From a virus: a DNA stretch of 29,119 nt. Below, in pieces: positions 17,422 through 22,439 of this stretch. Positions within the stretch are counted from its first letter, which is position 1. Every line of letters starts with the position of its first letter. Where the stretch lies: positions 1-29,119 of IMG/VR virus record IMGVR_UViG_3300043420_001189; one strand, written 5' to 3'. The notes below the pieces were generated by a model, which was not told the DNA's origin, searched no databases, and worked only from the letters and a program-made list of their open reading frames with translations. The position numbers were made by a program, and so were the translations under genes.

Positions 17422-17531
17422 TCCCCCAAATGAGGGGTCTTGAGCGGGGGCGACCCCTCGCTAGGGGGGTGCTAGCAAATCCTGTACCAAAGTTTTGGCA
17501 TGAAACTTGCACGAGCAAACCCTGTGCCAAA
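17422..17531. repeat. Intergenic cassette copy 1
   Basis: The most elaborate copy. A variant first hairpin (CCCCC...GGGG) is followed by the canonical second one (GACCCCTC-GCTA-GGGGGG, ending 17470). Then come a minus-strand sigma-54-like box (AGCAAATCCTGTACCAAA, 17474-17491), a plus-strand one (TTGGCATGAAACTTGCA) and a second minus-strand box (AGCAAACCCTGTGCCAAA, 17514-17531). Confidence 0.85.
17494..17531 (+). promoter_or_regulatory. Sigma-54-like site forming a dyad with its neighbour
   Basis: TTGGCATGAAACTTGCA has GG and GC exactly 10 bp apart, the sigma-54 -24/-12 rule, pointing at the zinc-ribbon gene (predicted start about 17522). It faces an opposite-strand copy, so the whole reads TTTGGCA...TTGC-acga-GCAA...TGCCAAA, a long dyad. 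A binding site for a dimeric regulator is the alternative reading. Confidence 0.5.
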
Positions 17532-17559
17532 AAAATCGCAAAAAAAACTTTTTTTCTAG

Positions 17560-17588
17560 TTGACAGGCTCAAGTCTACTCTGTAAAAT
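17560..17588 (+). promoter_or_regulatory. Sigma-70 promoter, CTCAAG class
   Basis: TTGACA, 17-bp spacer containing CTCAAG, TAAAAT, followed by GTAGATAT and a conserved AAGAAGTAAGG leader. It is 43 nt before the zinc-ribbon miniprotein gene. Confidence 0.85.
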
Positions 17589-17630
17589 GTAGATATAAGA
17601 AGTAAGGAAAGAAAGAAAAGGAAAAAGAAA

Positions 17631-17756
17631 ATGAAGTTCACCGAAACGGTTAGCGAATGCTGCAACTCGATCCTCTCGCCTGAGCAAGAGCAGATCGGTA
17701 TCTGCCCTCACTGTGGCGAACACTGCTCGATCATCGTGGAAGAGTGGGAAGAATAA
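17631..17756 (+). CDS. Zinc-ribbon miniprotein (CCN/CPxCxxHC family)
   Basis: 41 aa: a CCN pair, about 13 residues, then CPHCGEHC and an acidic end. The two cysteine groups probably bind one zinc. AAGGAAA precedes the ATG. The same CCN...CPxCxxHC pattern returns in the protein encoded at 19032, so the two are paralogues or share a fold. The role is unknown; small zinc ribbons of early phage regions often bind host proteins or nucleic acid. Confidence 0.75.
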   Translation: MKFTETVSECCNSILSPEQEQIGICPHCGEHCSIIVEEWEE

Positions 17757-17782
17757 AAATCCAAAAAAATCTTCTCAAGCAC

Positions 17783-17811
17783 TTGACAAGAAAAAGCCGA
17801 TACTGTAGAAT
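17783..17811 (+). promoter_or_regulatory. Sigma-70 promoter with CGATA in spacer
   Basis: TTGACA, 17-bp spacer ending GCCGATACTG, TAGAAT. No hairpin cassette precedes it, unlike most promoters here. Confidence 0.8.
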
Positions 17812-17838
17812 AGAGAAAACGAAGCAAAGGAAAAAACA

Positions 17839-18018
17839 ATGACCAACTTCATCACATTTTTTGACGCTCAGGGAAACGAACTCGACGTGGTTCCATTCAA
17901 CGGCACCAACAACCCTGCTGAACAGATTACCAGTATCGTCGATGACGCTCATGGGATGGCCGTTCGTTTTGAGATTGAAGACGAGGAAGGATTCGTCTAC
18001 CATCGTGGCGTCTGTTAA
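17839..18018 (+). CDS. Small acidic hypothetical protein
   Basis: 59 aa, not recognised. It has a beta-type start (MTNFITFFDAQGNELDVVPF) and then alternating acidic and hydrophobic residues (VRFEIEDEEGFVYHRGVC). AAAGGA lies 8 nt upstream of the ATG and a promoter 28 nt upstream, so it is a single-gene unit. Cassette copy 2 starts 9 nt after its stop. Confidence 0.7.
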   Translation: MTNFITFFDAQGNELDVVPFNGTNNPAEQITSIVDDAHGMAVRFEIEDEEGFVYHRGVC

Positions 18019-18026
18019 CATACCCT

Positions 18027-18096
18027 ACCCCTCGCAAGGGGGGTCCGGGCCGGTCGCGACCCCTCGCTAGGGGGGTCTAGCAAAAGCTGTGCCAAA
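18027..18096. repeat. Intergenic cassette copy 2
   Basis: Hairpin 1 ACCCCTC-GCAA-GGGGGGT (a GNRA loop), linker CCGGGCCGGTCGC, hairpin 2 GACCCCTC-GCTA-GGGGGGTC, then the box AGCAAAAGCTGTGCCAAA (18079-18096). On the minus strand the box reads TTGGCAC-AGCTT-TTGCT, with a predicted start in the hairpin-2 loop (about 18068). Confidence 0.9.
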
Positions 18097-18123
18097 AAAT
18101 CGCAAAAAAAACTTTTTTTCTAG

Positions 18124-18152
18124 TTGACAGACTCAAGTTCAGTCCGTAAAAT
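18124..18152 (+). promoter_or_regulatory. Sigma-70 promoter, CTCAAG class
   Basis: TTGACA, 17-bp spacer with CTCAAG, TAAAAT, then GTCGATATAAGAAGTAAGG. It is nearly the same as the promoter at 17560 and serves the 65-aa protein gene. Confidence 0.85.
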
Positions 18153-18196
18153 GTCGATATAAGAAGTAAGGGACAAGAAAGAAAGGGAAAAAGAAA

Positions 18197-18394
18197 ATGG
18201 CTAATGCTACTAAAAACCTGTTCACTGCTACCGTCTATGATGTCTTTGGTGAAGAGATTGACACGCTCACCGGAACGGATATCCTCGACCTTGAGAAGAG
18301 AGTATGGTCGCTCTGGAGTGGCAGCGATTGGGCTGTCACCTATACCATTAGTGACGACCTCGGCGCAGAACTCATCTGCGAATCACTGGACTAG
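18197..18394 (+). CDS. Duplicated 65-aa protein family, copy A
   Basis: 65 aa. It is paralogous to the protein encoded at 20158: both have an NAT.xLxTAxVxD N-terminus, a GEEIDTLTG / GETIDVLTG turn, an identical VWSLWSGS core and an ESLD/ESLE end. The pattern of short beta strands around a central Leu/Glu-rich helix suggests a compact alpha/beta fold. GGGAAA lies upstream of the ATG. The duplication includes the upstream promoter region and the promoter downstream. Function unknown. Confidence 0.8.
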   Translation: MANATKNLFTATVYDVFGEEIDTLTGTDILDLEKRVWSLWSGSDWAVTYTISDDLGAELICESLD

Positions 18395-18403
18395 TGTTCA
18401 GTA

Positions 18404-18431
18404 TTGACAAGCCAAAAAAATCTGCTAGACT
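18404..18431 (+). promoter_or_regulatory. Sigma-70 promoter, A-tract class
   Basis: TTGACA, 16-bp A-rich spacer, TAGACT, 9 nt past a stop codon. Its upstream flank GTGTTCAGTATTGACA is repeated almost exactly before the promoter at 20365. It lacks CGATA and the hairpin cassette. Confidence 0.75.
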
Positions 18432-18460
18432 TAGGAAAACGAAAGAAAAGGAAAGAAAGA

Positions 18461-18688
18461 ATGAGATTCAACACCTACAATACCTACAGTTCTCCCGACT
18501 ACGGTCGCTATCGTCGTCATGCCCATATCTTCCTTGGATGGGATGCCAGTTTCAAGGCTGATGGACAGCGTTGGACCTGGAAACTTCGCCCTCACCTTGA
18601 AACAAAGATGGACGCCGAAGACGCAATCTTTGAGCGATTCCCAAACGCTACTGAAATCAAACTTCGCAAGATCATTTGTGAGGAATAA
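18461..18688 (+). CDS. Hypothetical basic aromatic protein
   Basis: 75 aa from the ATG after a GGAAAGAAAG leader; upstream in-frame codons lie within the promoter. It is Tyr/Arg/His-rich at the start (RFNTYNTYSSPDYGRYRRHA), then FLGWDASFKADGQRWTWKLR and an ED-rich helix. It is not recognised. Possibly a nucleic-acid binder from its basic aromatic surface, but no motif confirms this. Confidence 0.7.
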   Translation: MRFNTYNTYSSPDYGRYRRHAHIFLGWDASFKADGQRWTWKLRPHLETKMDAEDAIFERFPNATEIKLRKIICEE

Positions 18689-18691
18689 AAC

Positions 18692-18763
18692 GTGACAACA
18701 ACCATTGTTGCAGTGGTGTGGGTTGTATTCTGTTGGGCTATACTATTGAGGACAAACCTATGA
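18692..18763 (+). CDS. Tiny membrane peptide (GTG start)
   Basis: A 23-aa frame that is almost one hydrophobic helix (TTTIVAVVWVVFCWAILL, then RTNL). It starts with GTG 3 nt after the previous stop, with GAGGAA overlapping that stop. Its TGA overlaps the next ATG (ATGA). The arrangement, with a good ribosome site and coupling, suggests a real single-pass peptide, but it is below the size at which coding can be judged by eye. Confidence 0.35.
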   Translation: MTTTIVAVVWVVFCWAILLRTNL

Positions 18764-18852
18764 ACGATGGCGATATGGATGTTGTTTGTGTTATGTTGTT
18801 TCTTTCTTGCGTTATTGTTTCTATTTTTTATTGTTATACTCCTATCTGTTAA
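18760..18852 (+). CDS. Tiny membrane peptide
   Basis: A 30-aa frame: short acidic N-terminus (MNDGDMDVV) then one hydrophobic segment (CVMLFLSCVIVSIFYCY). GAGG lies 8 nt before the ATG, which overlaps the preceding stop as ATGA. A second frame starting at 18767 is also hydrophobic but lacks a ribosome site and runs into the hairpin repeat. Small phage membrane peptides often act on host envelope functions; that is a guess here. Confidence 0.4.
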   Translation: MNDGDMDVVCVMLFLSCVIVSIFYCYTPIC

Positions 18853-18861
18853 CACACCCCC

Positions 18862-18934
18862 ACCCCTCGCAAGGGGGGTCCGGGCCGGGCGCGACCCCTC
18901 GCTAGGGGGGTCTACTAGCAAACCCTGTGCCAGA
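18862..18934. repeat. Intergenic cassette copy 3
   Basis: Hairpin 1 with GCAA loop, linker CCGGGCCGGGCGC, hairpin 2 with GCTA loop, then the box AGCAAACCCTGTGCCAGA (18917-18934), read on the minus strand as CTGGCAC-AGGGT-TTGCT. Confidence 0.9.
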
Positions 18935-18964
18935 AAAAAAACAAAAAAAACTTGACCGAGGGAC

Positions 18965-18992
18965 TTGACCGAGCCGATACAGAGAGTATACT
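18965..18992 (+). promoter_or_regulatory. Sigma-70 promoter with CGATA in spacer
   Basis: TTGACC, 16-bp spacer containing GCCGATA, TATACT. A second CTTGACCGAG lies 16 bp upstream, giving a short direct repeat over the -35. Confidence 0.8.
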
Positions 18993-19031
18993 TGAGACAT
19001 GGTAACCAACCCCACTAACGGAGACTCACTC

Positions 19032-19205
19032 ATGAGCATCGCCTTCGAAACCCGTCAGATCGAGGAAACCTATGTCGAAGTTCAGGTCGCAACTAGCGGC
19101 TGCTGCAACGTGTTCCTGAACGACACCGAGGTAGAATATGAAGTCTGCCCGTGCTGCAAGGATCACTGTGAGGTGGTTCTCGATTACATGCCCGTTCAAC
19201 TGTGA
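19032..19205 (+). CDS. Zinc-ribbon protein (CCN/CPxCxxHC family)
   Basis: 57 aa from the ATG preceded by GGAG; an in-frame ATG at 18999 lies at the predicted transcription start and has no ribosome site. The protein has VEVQVATSGCCNVFLND, then YEVCPCCKDHCEVVLDY. The CCN pair and CPxCxxHC group, 13 residues apart, match the miniprotein encoded at 17631. It is likely a one-zinc ribbon; the function is unknown. Confidence 0.75.
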   Translation: MSIAFETRQIEETYVEVQVATSGCCNVFLNDTEVEYEVCPCCKDHCEVVLDYMPVQL

Positions 19206-19216
19206 GGAGTAAACCT

Positions 19217-19417
19217 ATGTTCAACATTGAAAACAATGGCCCATACTTTCAGGCTGCGATGGAAGCTATGACTGATCAAGAGATCACCACCTCGATGAGG
19301 GGGGCTCAAGATGCGTTGCCTAATCCAACGATCAGTACTGCATACCGTACACTACTGCGGTGCATTATCATCGAAGGTGCAACCGAGTTACGAAAGCGTT
19401 GGTTTCCGGCCCACTAG
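19217..19417 (+). CDS. Hypothetical helical protein
   Basis: 66 aa with a GAGGAG ribosome site overlapping the region just after the previous stop, so it is co-transcribed with the zinc-ribbon gene. Sequence: FQAAMEAMTDQEITTSMRGA, then AYRTLLRCIIIEGATELRKR, two probable amphipathic helices. No family recognised. Confidence 0.65.
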   Translation: MFNIENNGPYFQAAMEAMTDQEITTSMRGAQDALPNPTISTAYRTLLRCIIIEGATELRKRWFPAH

Positions 19418-19450
19418 TGTAAACCTGTATACCCGCCCGATTGAGGGACT

Positions 19451-19573
19451 ACCCCTCTTTCGGGGGGTCCGGGCCGGTCACGACCCCTCGCTGGGGGGGT
19501 GCTAACAAATGTCGTACCAAAACCAAAAAGCTAGGTTTGGCATGGTATTTGCACGAGCAAACGGTGTGTCAGA
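19451..19573. repeat. Intergenic cassette copy 4
   Basis: Hairpins with TTTC and GCTG loops, followed by three box-like sites as in copy 1. A diverged minus box (19504-19521), a good plus-strand TTGGCATGGTATTTGCA site (GG at 19539-19540, GC at 19551-19552), and a diverged minus box (19556-19573) form a dyad. The left flank CCCGATTGAGGGACTA is shared with copy 5. Confidence 0.85.
19536..19573 (+). promoter_or_regulatory. Second sigma-54-like plus-strand site in a dyad
   Basis: TTTGGCATGGTATTTGCA keeps GG-N10-GC; the predicted start is about 19564. As in copy 1 it faces an opposite-strand half, here weakened (GTGTGTCAG). ACGAGCAAAC between the halves is conserved with copy 1. Confidence 0.45.
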
Positions 19574-19598
19574 AAAAACTTTTTGTGGATTTTGGCTG

Positions 19599-19626
19599 TT
19601 GACCTGGACGATAAAGAGTGTAGAAT
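19599..19626 (+). promoter_or_regulatory. Sigma-70 promoter with CGATA in spacer
   Basis: TTGACC, spacer TGGACGATAAAGAGTG, TAGAAT. The same 16-bp spacer recurs at 24383 and, with one change, at 29044. The leader carries a CCGCC/GGCGG stem before the gene. Confidence 0.85.
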
Positions 19627-19695
19627 AACGAAGATCCCGCCAACACTGAGAGGCGGATACTAGGTCTAATCAGAGCATCACAAGGAGAACCAACC

Positions 19696-19953
19696 ATGTA
19701 CAAATGCGTTATCACCACATTCTTTGGTCCATGTGGCGGCGAAGGTGGATATGGTTCTATCACCCAAATCGGTATGGACCGCTGCTCCCCAAAGCGGGCC
19801 GTATGGAAAGCCTCTCACTGGAGCGTCTCTGATGGCAAGGCCACCAGAAACTATATCAACCAACAGCCTTGGGGGGCTGGTGGTGGCGTACCAATTCTTG
19901 GGCACTTCCAACTCATAAAGGATAACAAAGTCATAAAGGAGGTTTGGGATTAG
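19696..19953 (+). CDS. Hypothetical protein, glycine-rich alpha/beta
   Basis: 85 aa after AAGGAGA. The sequence MYKCVITTFFGPCGGEGGYG, then KRAVWKASHWSVSDGKATRN and a GAGGGVPILGHFQLIKDNK end suggests a small beta-rich domain with exposed Gly loops. No family recognised. It stands alone between cassette copies 4 and 5 and has a long 69-nt leader with a stem. Confidence 0.65.
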   Translation: MYKCVITTFFGPCGGEGGYGSITQIGMDRCSPKRAVWKASHWSVSDGKATRNYINQQPWGAGGGVPILGHFQLIKDNKVIKEVWD

Positions 19954-19988
19954 GTCTTTAATCACTTTTATGGCCCGATTGAGGGACT

Positions 19989-20059
19989 ACCCCCTCTTTC
20001 GGGGGGTCCGGGCCGGGCGCGACCCCTCGCTAGGGGGGTCTAGCAAAAGCTGTGCCAAA
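19989..20059. repeat. Intergenic cassette copy 5
   Basis: Canonical copy: first hairpin with TTTC loop (GAAA on the other strand), linker CCGGGCCGGGCGC, second hairpin with GCTA loop and the box AGCAAAAGCTGTGCCAAA (20042-20059). The A/T tract after it matches copy 2. Predicted minus-strand start about 20031, in the hairpin-2 loop. Confidence 0.9.
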
Positions 20060-20086
20060 AAAATCGCAAAAAAAACTTTTTTCTAG

Positions 20087-20115
20087 TTGACACGCTCAAG
20101 AAAATCTGCTCTATT
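20087..20115 (+). promoter_or_regulatory. Sigma-70 promoter, CTCAAG class, weak -10
   Basis: TTGACA, spacer with CTCAAG, then a weak -10 (TCTATT) followed by GTCGATAT. It aligns with the promoter at 18124 of the paralogous gene. Confidence 0.65.
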
Positions 20116-20157
20116 GTCGATATGACAAGTAGGAAACAGTTCTCGAAAGGAAATGAA

Positions 20158-20355
20158 ATGAGCAACGCAACTGAAACCCTGTACACCGCACATGTTCATG
20201 ACTGCTATGGTGAAACCATCGACGTTCTAACTGGAAGCAATATCATCGAACTAGAGCGACAAGTGTGGTCCCTCTGGAGTGGTAGTGAACAGGCTACCAC
20301 CTACACTCTCAGTGATTCTTGTGGCGTAGAACTAGCCTATGAATCACTGGAATAG
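20158..20355 (+). CDS. Duplicated 65-aa protein family, copy B
   Basis: 65 aa, paralogue of the protein encoded at 18197 with the same length and VWSLWSGS core; differences include two cysteines (HDCYGE, DSCGVE). The ATG follows AAGGAAATGA; an in-frame ATG 36 nt upstream lies next to the promoter and lacks a ribosome site. The similarity extends past the stop through GTGTTCAGTATTGACA, but the genes after the two copies are unrelated. Confidence 0.8.
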   Translation: MSNATETLYTAHVHDCYGETIDVLTGSNIIELERQVWSLWSGSEQATTYTLSDSCGVELAYESLE

Positions 20356-20364
20356 TGTTCAGTA

Positions 20365-20393
20365 TTGACAGCCACAAAAAAGTTTTGTAGACT
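20365..20393 (+). promoter_or_regulatory. Sigma-70 promoter, A-tract class
   Basis: TTGACA, 17-bp A/T-rich spacer, TAGACT, 9 nt after a stop codon. It is the counterpart of the promoter at 18404 in the other duplicated block. Confidence 0.8.
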
Positions 20394-20430
20394 CAGCGTA
20401 TCAATGAAACCAACCCCAAGGAAAACGAAG

Positions 20431-20742
20431 ATGACCTTCAACGAAGAACTCGCAACGCAACTCCTCGCCCAAGCAACTGAGGTTCGCAAGGCTCACCCCC
20501 TAGTGGAAGGGGATGACTTTTTCGATGTGATGGAAGAATGGGACGCATTCGAAGATGATGGTGGGGAATGCGAATATGATCCTATCATGAGTGAGGATTA
20601 CTATCGCAACTGGCTTGCAAAACGAGAAACCAAACGAGCAGAGAAGACTGCCGCTGACCATGAGGCTGAAACGCGAGCGAAGACGCTGGCGTTCTATATG
20701 AACGAAGACAACATACTGAACGAACGTTCACTGTGGGACTGA
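20431..20742 (+). CDS. Acidic hypothetical protein
   Basis: 103 aa from the ATG after AAGGA with 8-nt spacing; an upstream ATG at 20404 has no ribosome site. Central part is strongly acidic (GDDFFDVMEEWDAFEDDGGE) and the C-terminal half is a charged helix (LAKRETKRAEKTAADHEAET). No family recognised. The acidic middle recalls other acidic products in this arm (21610, 26767). Confidence 0.7.
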   Translation: MTFNEELATQLLAQATEVRKAHPLVEGDDFFDVMEEWDAFEDDGGECEYDPIMSEDYYRNWLAKRETKRAEKTAADHEAETRAKTLAFYMNEDNILNERSLWD

Positions 20743-20786
20743 ACACCTGATCACTGTACGCATGTACACCCCACCACCTAGGGAGG

Positions 20787-20839
20787 AACCCCCTCCTTTG
20801 GGGGGTTGGGGCCGGGGACGACCCCTCAGGCGGGGGGTT
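20787..20839. repeat. Intergenic cassette copy 6 (no sigma-54-like box)
   Basis: Hairpin 1 AACCCCC...GGGGGGTT, linker TGGGGCCGGGGAC, hairpin 2 GACCCCTC-AGGC-GGGGGGTT. The last two T are the first two bases of the TTGACA -35, so the hairpin abuts the promoter and the box is absent. TGTACGCATGTACA lies 20 nt to the left. Confidence 0.85.
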
Positions 20840-20866
20840 GACAGCCTCAAGAATATTTGGTATAAT
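20838..20866 (+). promoter_or_regulatory. Consensus sigma-70 promoter, CTCAAG class
   Basis: TTGACA, 17-bp spacer with CTCAAG, perfect TATAAT, then GTCGATATAGAAAGTAAGG. It is probably the strongest promoter of the window by sequence; its -35 overlaps the cassette hairpin. Confidence 0.9.
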
Positions 20867-20895
20867 GTCGATATAGAAAGTAAGGAGAAAGAAAG

Positions 20896-21099
20896 ATGCA
20901 CATTAGGGCAACACTTCACGCTGAGAAGATAGCCAAAGAACAGGGCTGTGAGGAAAAGTATGTGGGTCAAGATGGTTGCTATAGGGGGTGTATCAAATAC
21001 ACCTATCTGATTGGCGATACTTATTACAAGTTCAACGAAAGTGGTGTACTATTGATCAGTTATCCCAGCAAAGCAGCGATGAAAGAAAAATCTGCTTGA
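20896..21099 (+). CDS. Hypothetical protein
   Basis: 67 aa after AAGGAG. It has an N-terminal helix (HIRATLHAEKIAKEQGCEEK), a Cys/Gly stretch (QDGCYRGCIKYTYLIGDTYY) and a basic end. Three cysteines are present. No family recognised. Its TGA stop lies inside the -35 of the next promoter. Confidence 0.7.
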   Translation: MHIRATLHAEKIAKEQGCEEKYVGQDGCYRGCIKYTYLIGDTYYKFNESGVLLISYPSKAAMKEKSA

Positions 21100-21123
21100 C
21101 AAGTCAAAAAAGTTTGGTATACT
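21096..21123 (+). promoter_or_regulatory. Sigma-70 promoter with stop codon inside -35
   Basis: TTGACA, 16-bp A-tract spacer, TATACT. The TGA of the upstream gene is bases 2-4 of the -35. Confidence 0.8.
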
Positions 21124-21163
21124 TGAATCATCATCAGTAACCCTCTATCTGGAGAAACACAAC

Positions 21164-21373
21164 ATGAATGAAGATTACGGCTTTTTCGGGGCTTGCGACG
21201 ACGTTCCTGCGCCAGCCATCCAGTCGGTGGCGCAAGTTTACCACGAGCCGCAAGGCGACCGCTCTCACCCCGCAGATTGGGGGTGGCCAGATTGGTGGGG
21301 TTCTTTTGGTTATGGGGATTCCTACATCCCACCACGCCACGAGTGGCCGGAAGGGTGGAAACCCGCAAGGTGA
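21164..21373 (+). CDS. Tryptophan-rich small protein
   Basis: 69 aa after CTGGAGAA. Seven tryptophans cluster in DWGWPDWWGSFGYGDSYIPP and HEWPEGWKPAR, with many Pro and Asp. The composition is unusual and the protein is probably largely unstructured or a binding peptide. A clear promoter and ribosome site argue that it is translated. No family recognised. Confidence 0.65.
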   Translation: MNEDYGFFGACDDVPAPAIQSVAQVYHEPQGDRSHPADWGWPDWWGSFGYGDSYIPPRHEWPEGWKPAR

Positions 21374-21377
21374 CCGA

Positions 21378-21417
21378 TGTACACCGGTGTACAGGCATGA
21401 TGGTGTACAACTGTACA
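21378..21417. promoter_or_regulatory. TGTACA palindrome cluster
   Basis: A perfect 16-bp palindrome TGTACACCGGTGTACA is followed 10 bp later by TGTACAACTGTACA, giving four TGTACA words. It sits between the Trp-rich gene and cassette copy 7 and looks like an operator for a dimeric regulator; as RNA the first part would form a 6-bp stem with CCGG loop. Confidence 0.55.
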
Positions 21418-21438
21418 CTATCTTCAACACAGGTACAC

Positions 21439-21512
21439 AACCCCTCCTTCGGGGGATTCGGGCCGGGCGGAACCCCTCGCAAGGGGGGAGCACAAGCAAA
21501 AGCTGTGCCAAA
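21439..21512. repeat. Intergenic cassette copy 7
   Basis: Hairpin 1 has a UUCG-type loop (CTCCTTCGGGGG), the linker is TCGGGCCGGGCGG, hairpin 2 has a GCAA loop. The box AGCAAAAGCTGTGCCAAA (21495-21512) equals that of copies 2 and 5. Confidence 0.9.
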
Positions 21513-21541
21513 AAAACTTTTCTTTTTCTAGATTTTGTGTG

Positions 21542-21569
21542 TTGACATGGCCGATAAGCTTTGTAGAAT
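21542..21569 (+). promoter_or_regulatory. Sigma-70 promoter with CGATA in spacer
   Basis: TTGACA, spacer TGGCCGATAAGCTTTG, TAGAAT; serves the acidic protein gene 41 nt downstream. Confidence 0.85.
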
Positions 21570-21609
21570 GAAAGCATAACCAACACCCATTACTCTGGAA
21601 ACCGATCCT

Positions 21610-21948
21610 ATGACACCATATCCAAGAATCAACAGTTTTGAGATTGACCCCGCCCGATTTTCTGCTATGATCGAAGAGTTCCGAGCCTATTCTGAGACTG
21701 AGGAGAAGAAAATGCCGAACGATTATGAAGAAATGGAACAGGAAAGTCGTATTTACCCTTGGATTGATGACGAGGGGCAAGAATGGGTCGACAACTGGGA
21801 TTTGGGGGACGATGAAGATTATGATGACGATGAAGATTGGGACGAAGAATATGAATATGAATATGATGGTCAACCGTCAGAGTACACCGAGTGGCAGGAT
21901 TACATGGGCGGTGACGATTGGGATCATGGGCAGTATGACGAATACTGA
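21610..21948 (+). CDS. Strongly acidic protein
   Basis: 112 aa. After an N-terminal helix (ARFSAMIEEFRAYSETEEKK) the rest is an Asp/Glu/Tyr/Trp-rich tract (DLGDDEDYDDDEDWDEEYEY) with almost no Lys or Arg. Such surfaces occur in phage DNA-mimic inhibitors, but also in disordered proteins. A second ATG at 21712 has a better ribosome site (GAGGAG), so a shorter 78-aa form may be made. No family recognised. Confidence 0.7.
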   Translation: MTPYPRINSFEIDPARFSAMIEEFRAYSETEEKKMPNDYEEMEQESRIYPWIDDEGQEWVDNWDLGDDEDYDDDEDWDEEYEYEYDGQPSEYTEWQDYMGGDDWDHGQYDEY

Positions 21949-21958
21949 ACACCCGCAC

Positions 21959-22031
21959 ACCCCCTCCTTTGGGGGGTCCGGGCCAGGGGCGACCCCTCAC
22001 ATTGGGGGTAGAATAGCAAGTCTTATGCCAA
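21959..22031. repeat. Intergenic cassette copy 8
   Basis: Hairpin 1 ACCCCC...GGGGGGT, linker CCGGGCCAGGGGC, hairpin 2 with ACAT loop, then the box AGCAAGTCTTATGCCAAA (22014-22031), on the minus strand TTGGCAT-AAGAC-TTGCT. The spacer differs while GG and GC are kept. Confidence 0.9.
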
Positions 22032-22062
22032 ATAAAAAAATAAAAATATTCTGAAGAAACTC

Positions 22063-22090
22063 TTGACTCTTTACCGATACTCTGTATAAT
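22063..22090 (+). promoter_or_regulatory. Sigma-70 promoter with CGATA in spacer
   Basis: TTGACT, spacer CTTTACCGATACTCTG, TATAAT. Confidence 0.85.
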
Positions 22091-22114
22091 GAGATCATCG
22101 CAAGGAGATGAAAA

Positions 22115-22435
22115 ATGCAAAGTTTTGTGTATGGCGACCACTTCTGTGCCAGTGAACGGAAAAACGTAAAAGGATATATAAACAAGTATTTTTACATTAG
22201 AGGGGCGTCTTGTGTGCAACAACTTTCTCACAAAAAAGGAGACACTATCGAACTGTCTCCGTACATGAAAGTAAAGGTTGGGGAATCTTATGCAGGAAAA
22301 AAGGTGTGGGGATTTATGGGTGGAGAAGTAGTGTATGCTTGGGATCATGAGGAAGAAAAGGACGGGATGCCTGTTCGCTTGTCTGGTGTGAGTCTGGATA
22401 CAATGAAAACATGGCTTAGGAAGAATGCTTTTTAG
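22115..22435 (+). CDS. Hypothetical protein
   Basis: 106 aa after AAGGAGATG. It is basic and beta-rich (GYINKYFYIRGASCVQQLSH, KVKVGESYAGKKVWGFMGGE) with a C-terminal helix (SLDTMKTWLRKNAF). The central strand-turn pattern could be a small barrel. No family recognised. From about here on the right-arm genes look more AT-rich than those at 17.6-22 kb. Confidence 0.65.
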   Translation: MQSFVYGDHFCASERKNVKGYINKYFYIRGASCVQQLSHKKGDTIELSPYMKVKVGESYAGKKVWGFMGGEVVYAWDHEEEKDGMPVRLSGVSLDTMKTWLRKNAF

Positions 22436-22439
22436 GGTG

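Noticed and set aside
18027-18077. Simple intrinsic terminators
   Set aside because: Neither strand has a T run directly after the GC-rich stems; the box or linker follows instead. They may still end transcription by another route, so the terminator label was not used.
18767-18955. Alternative 62-codon hydrophobic frame
   Set aside because: It overlaps the tiny membrane peptide in another frame, lacks a ribosome site and continues into cassette copy 3.
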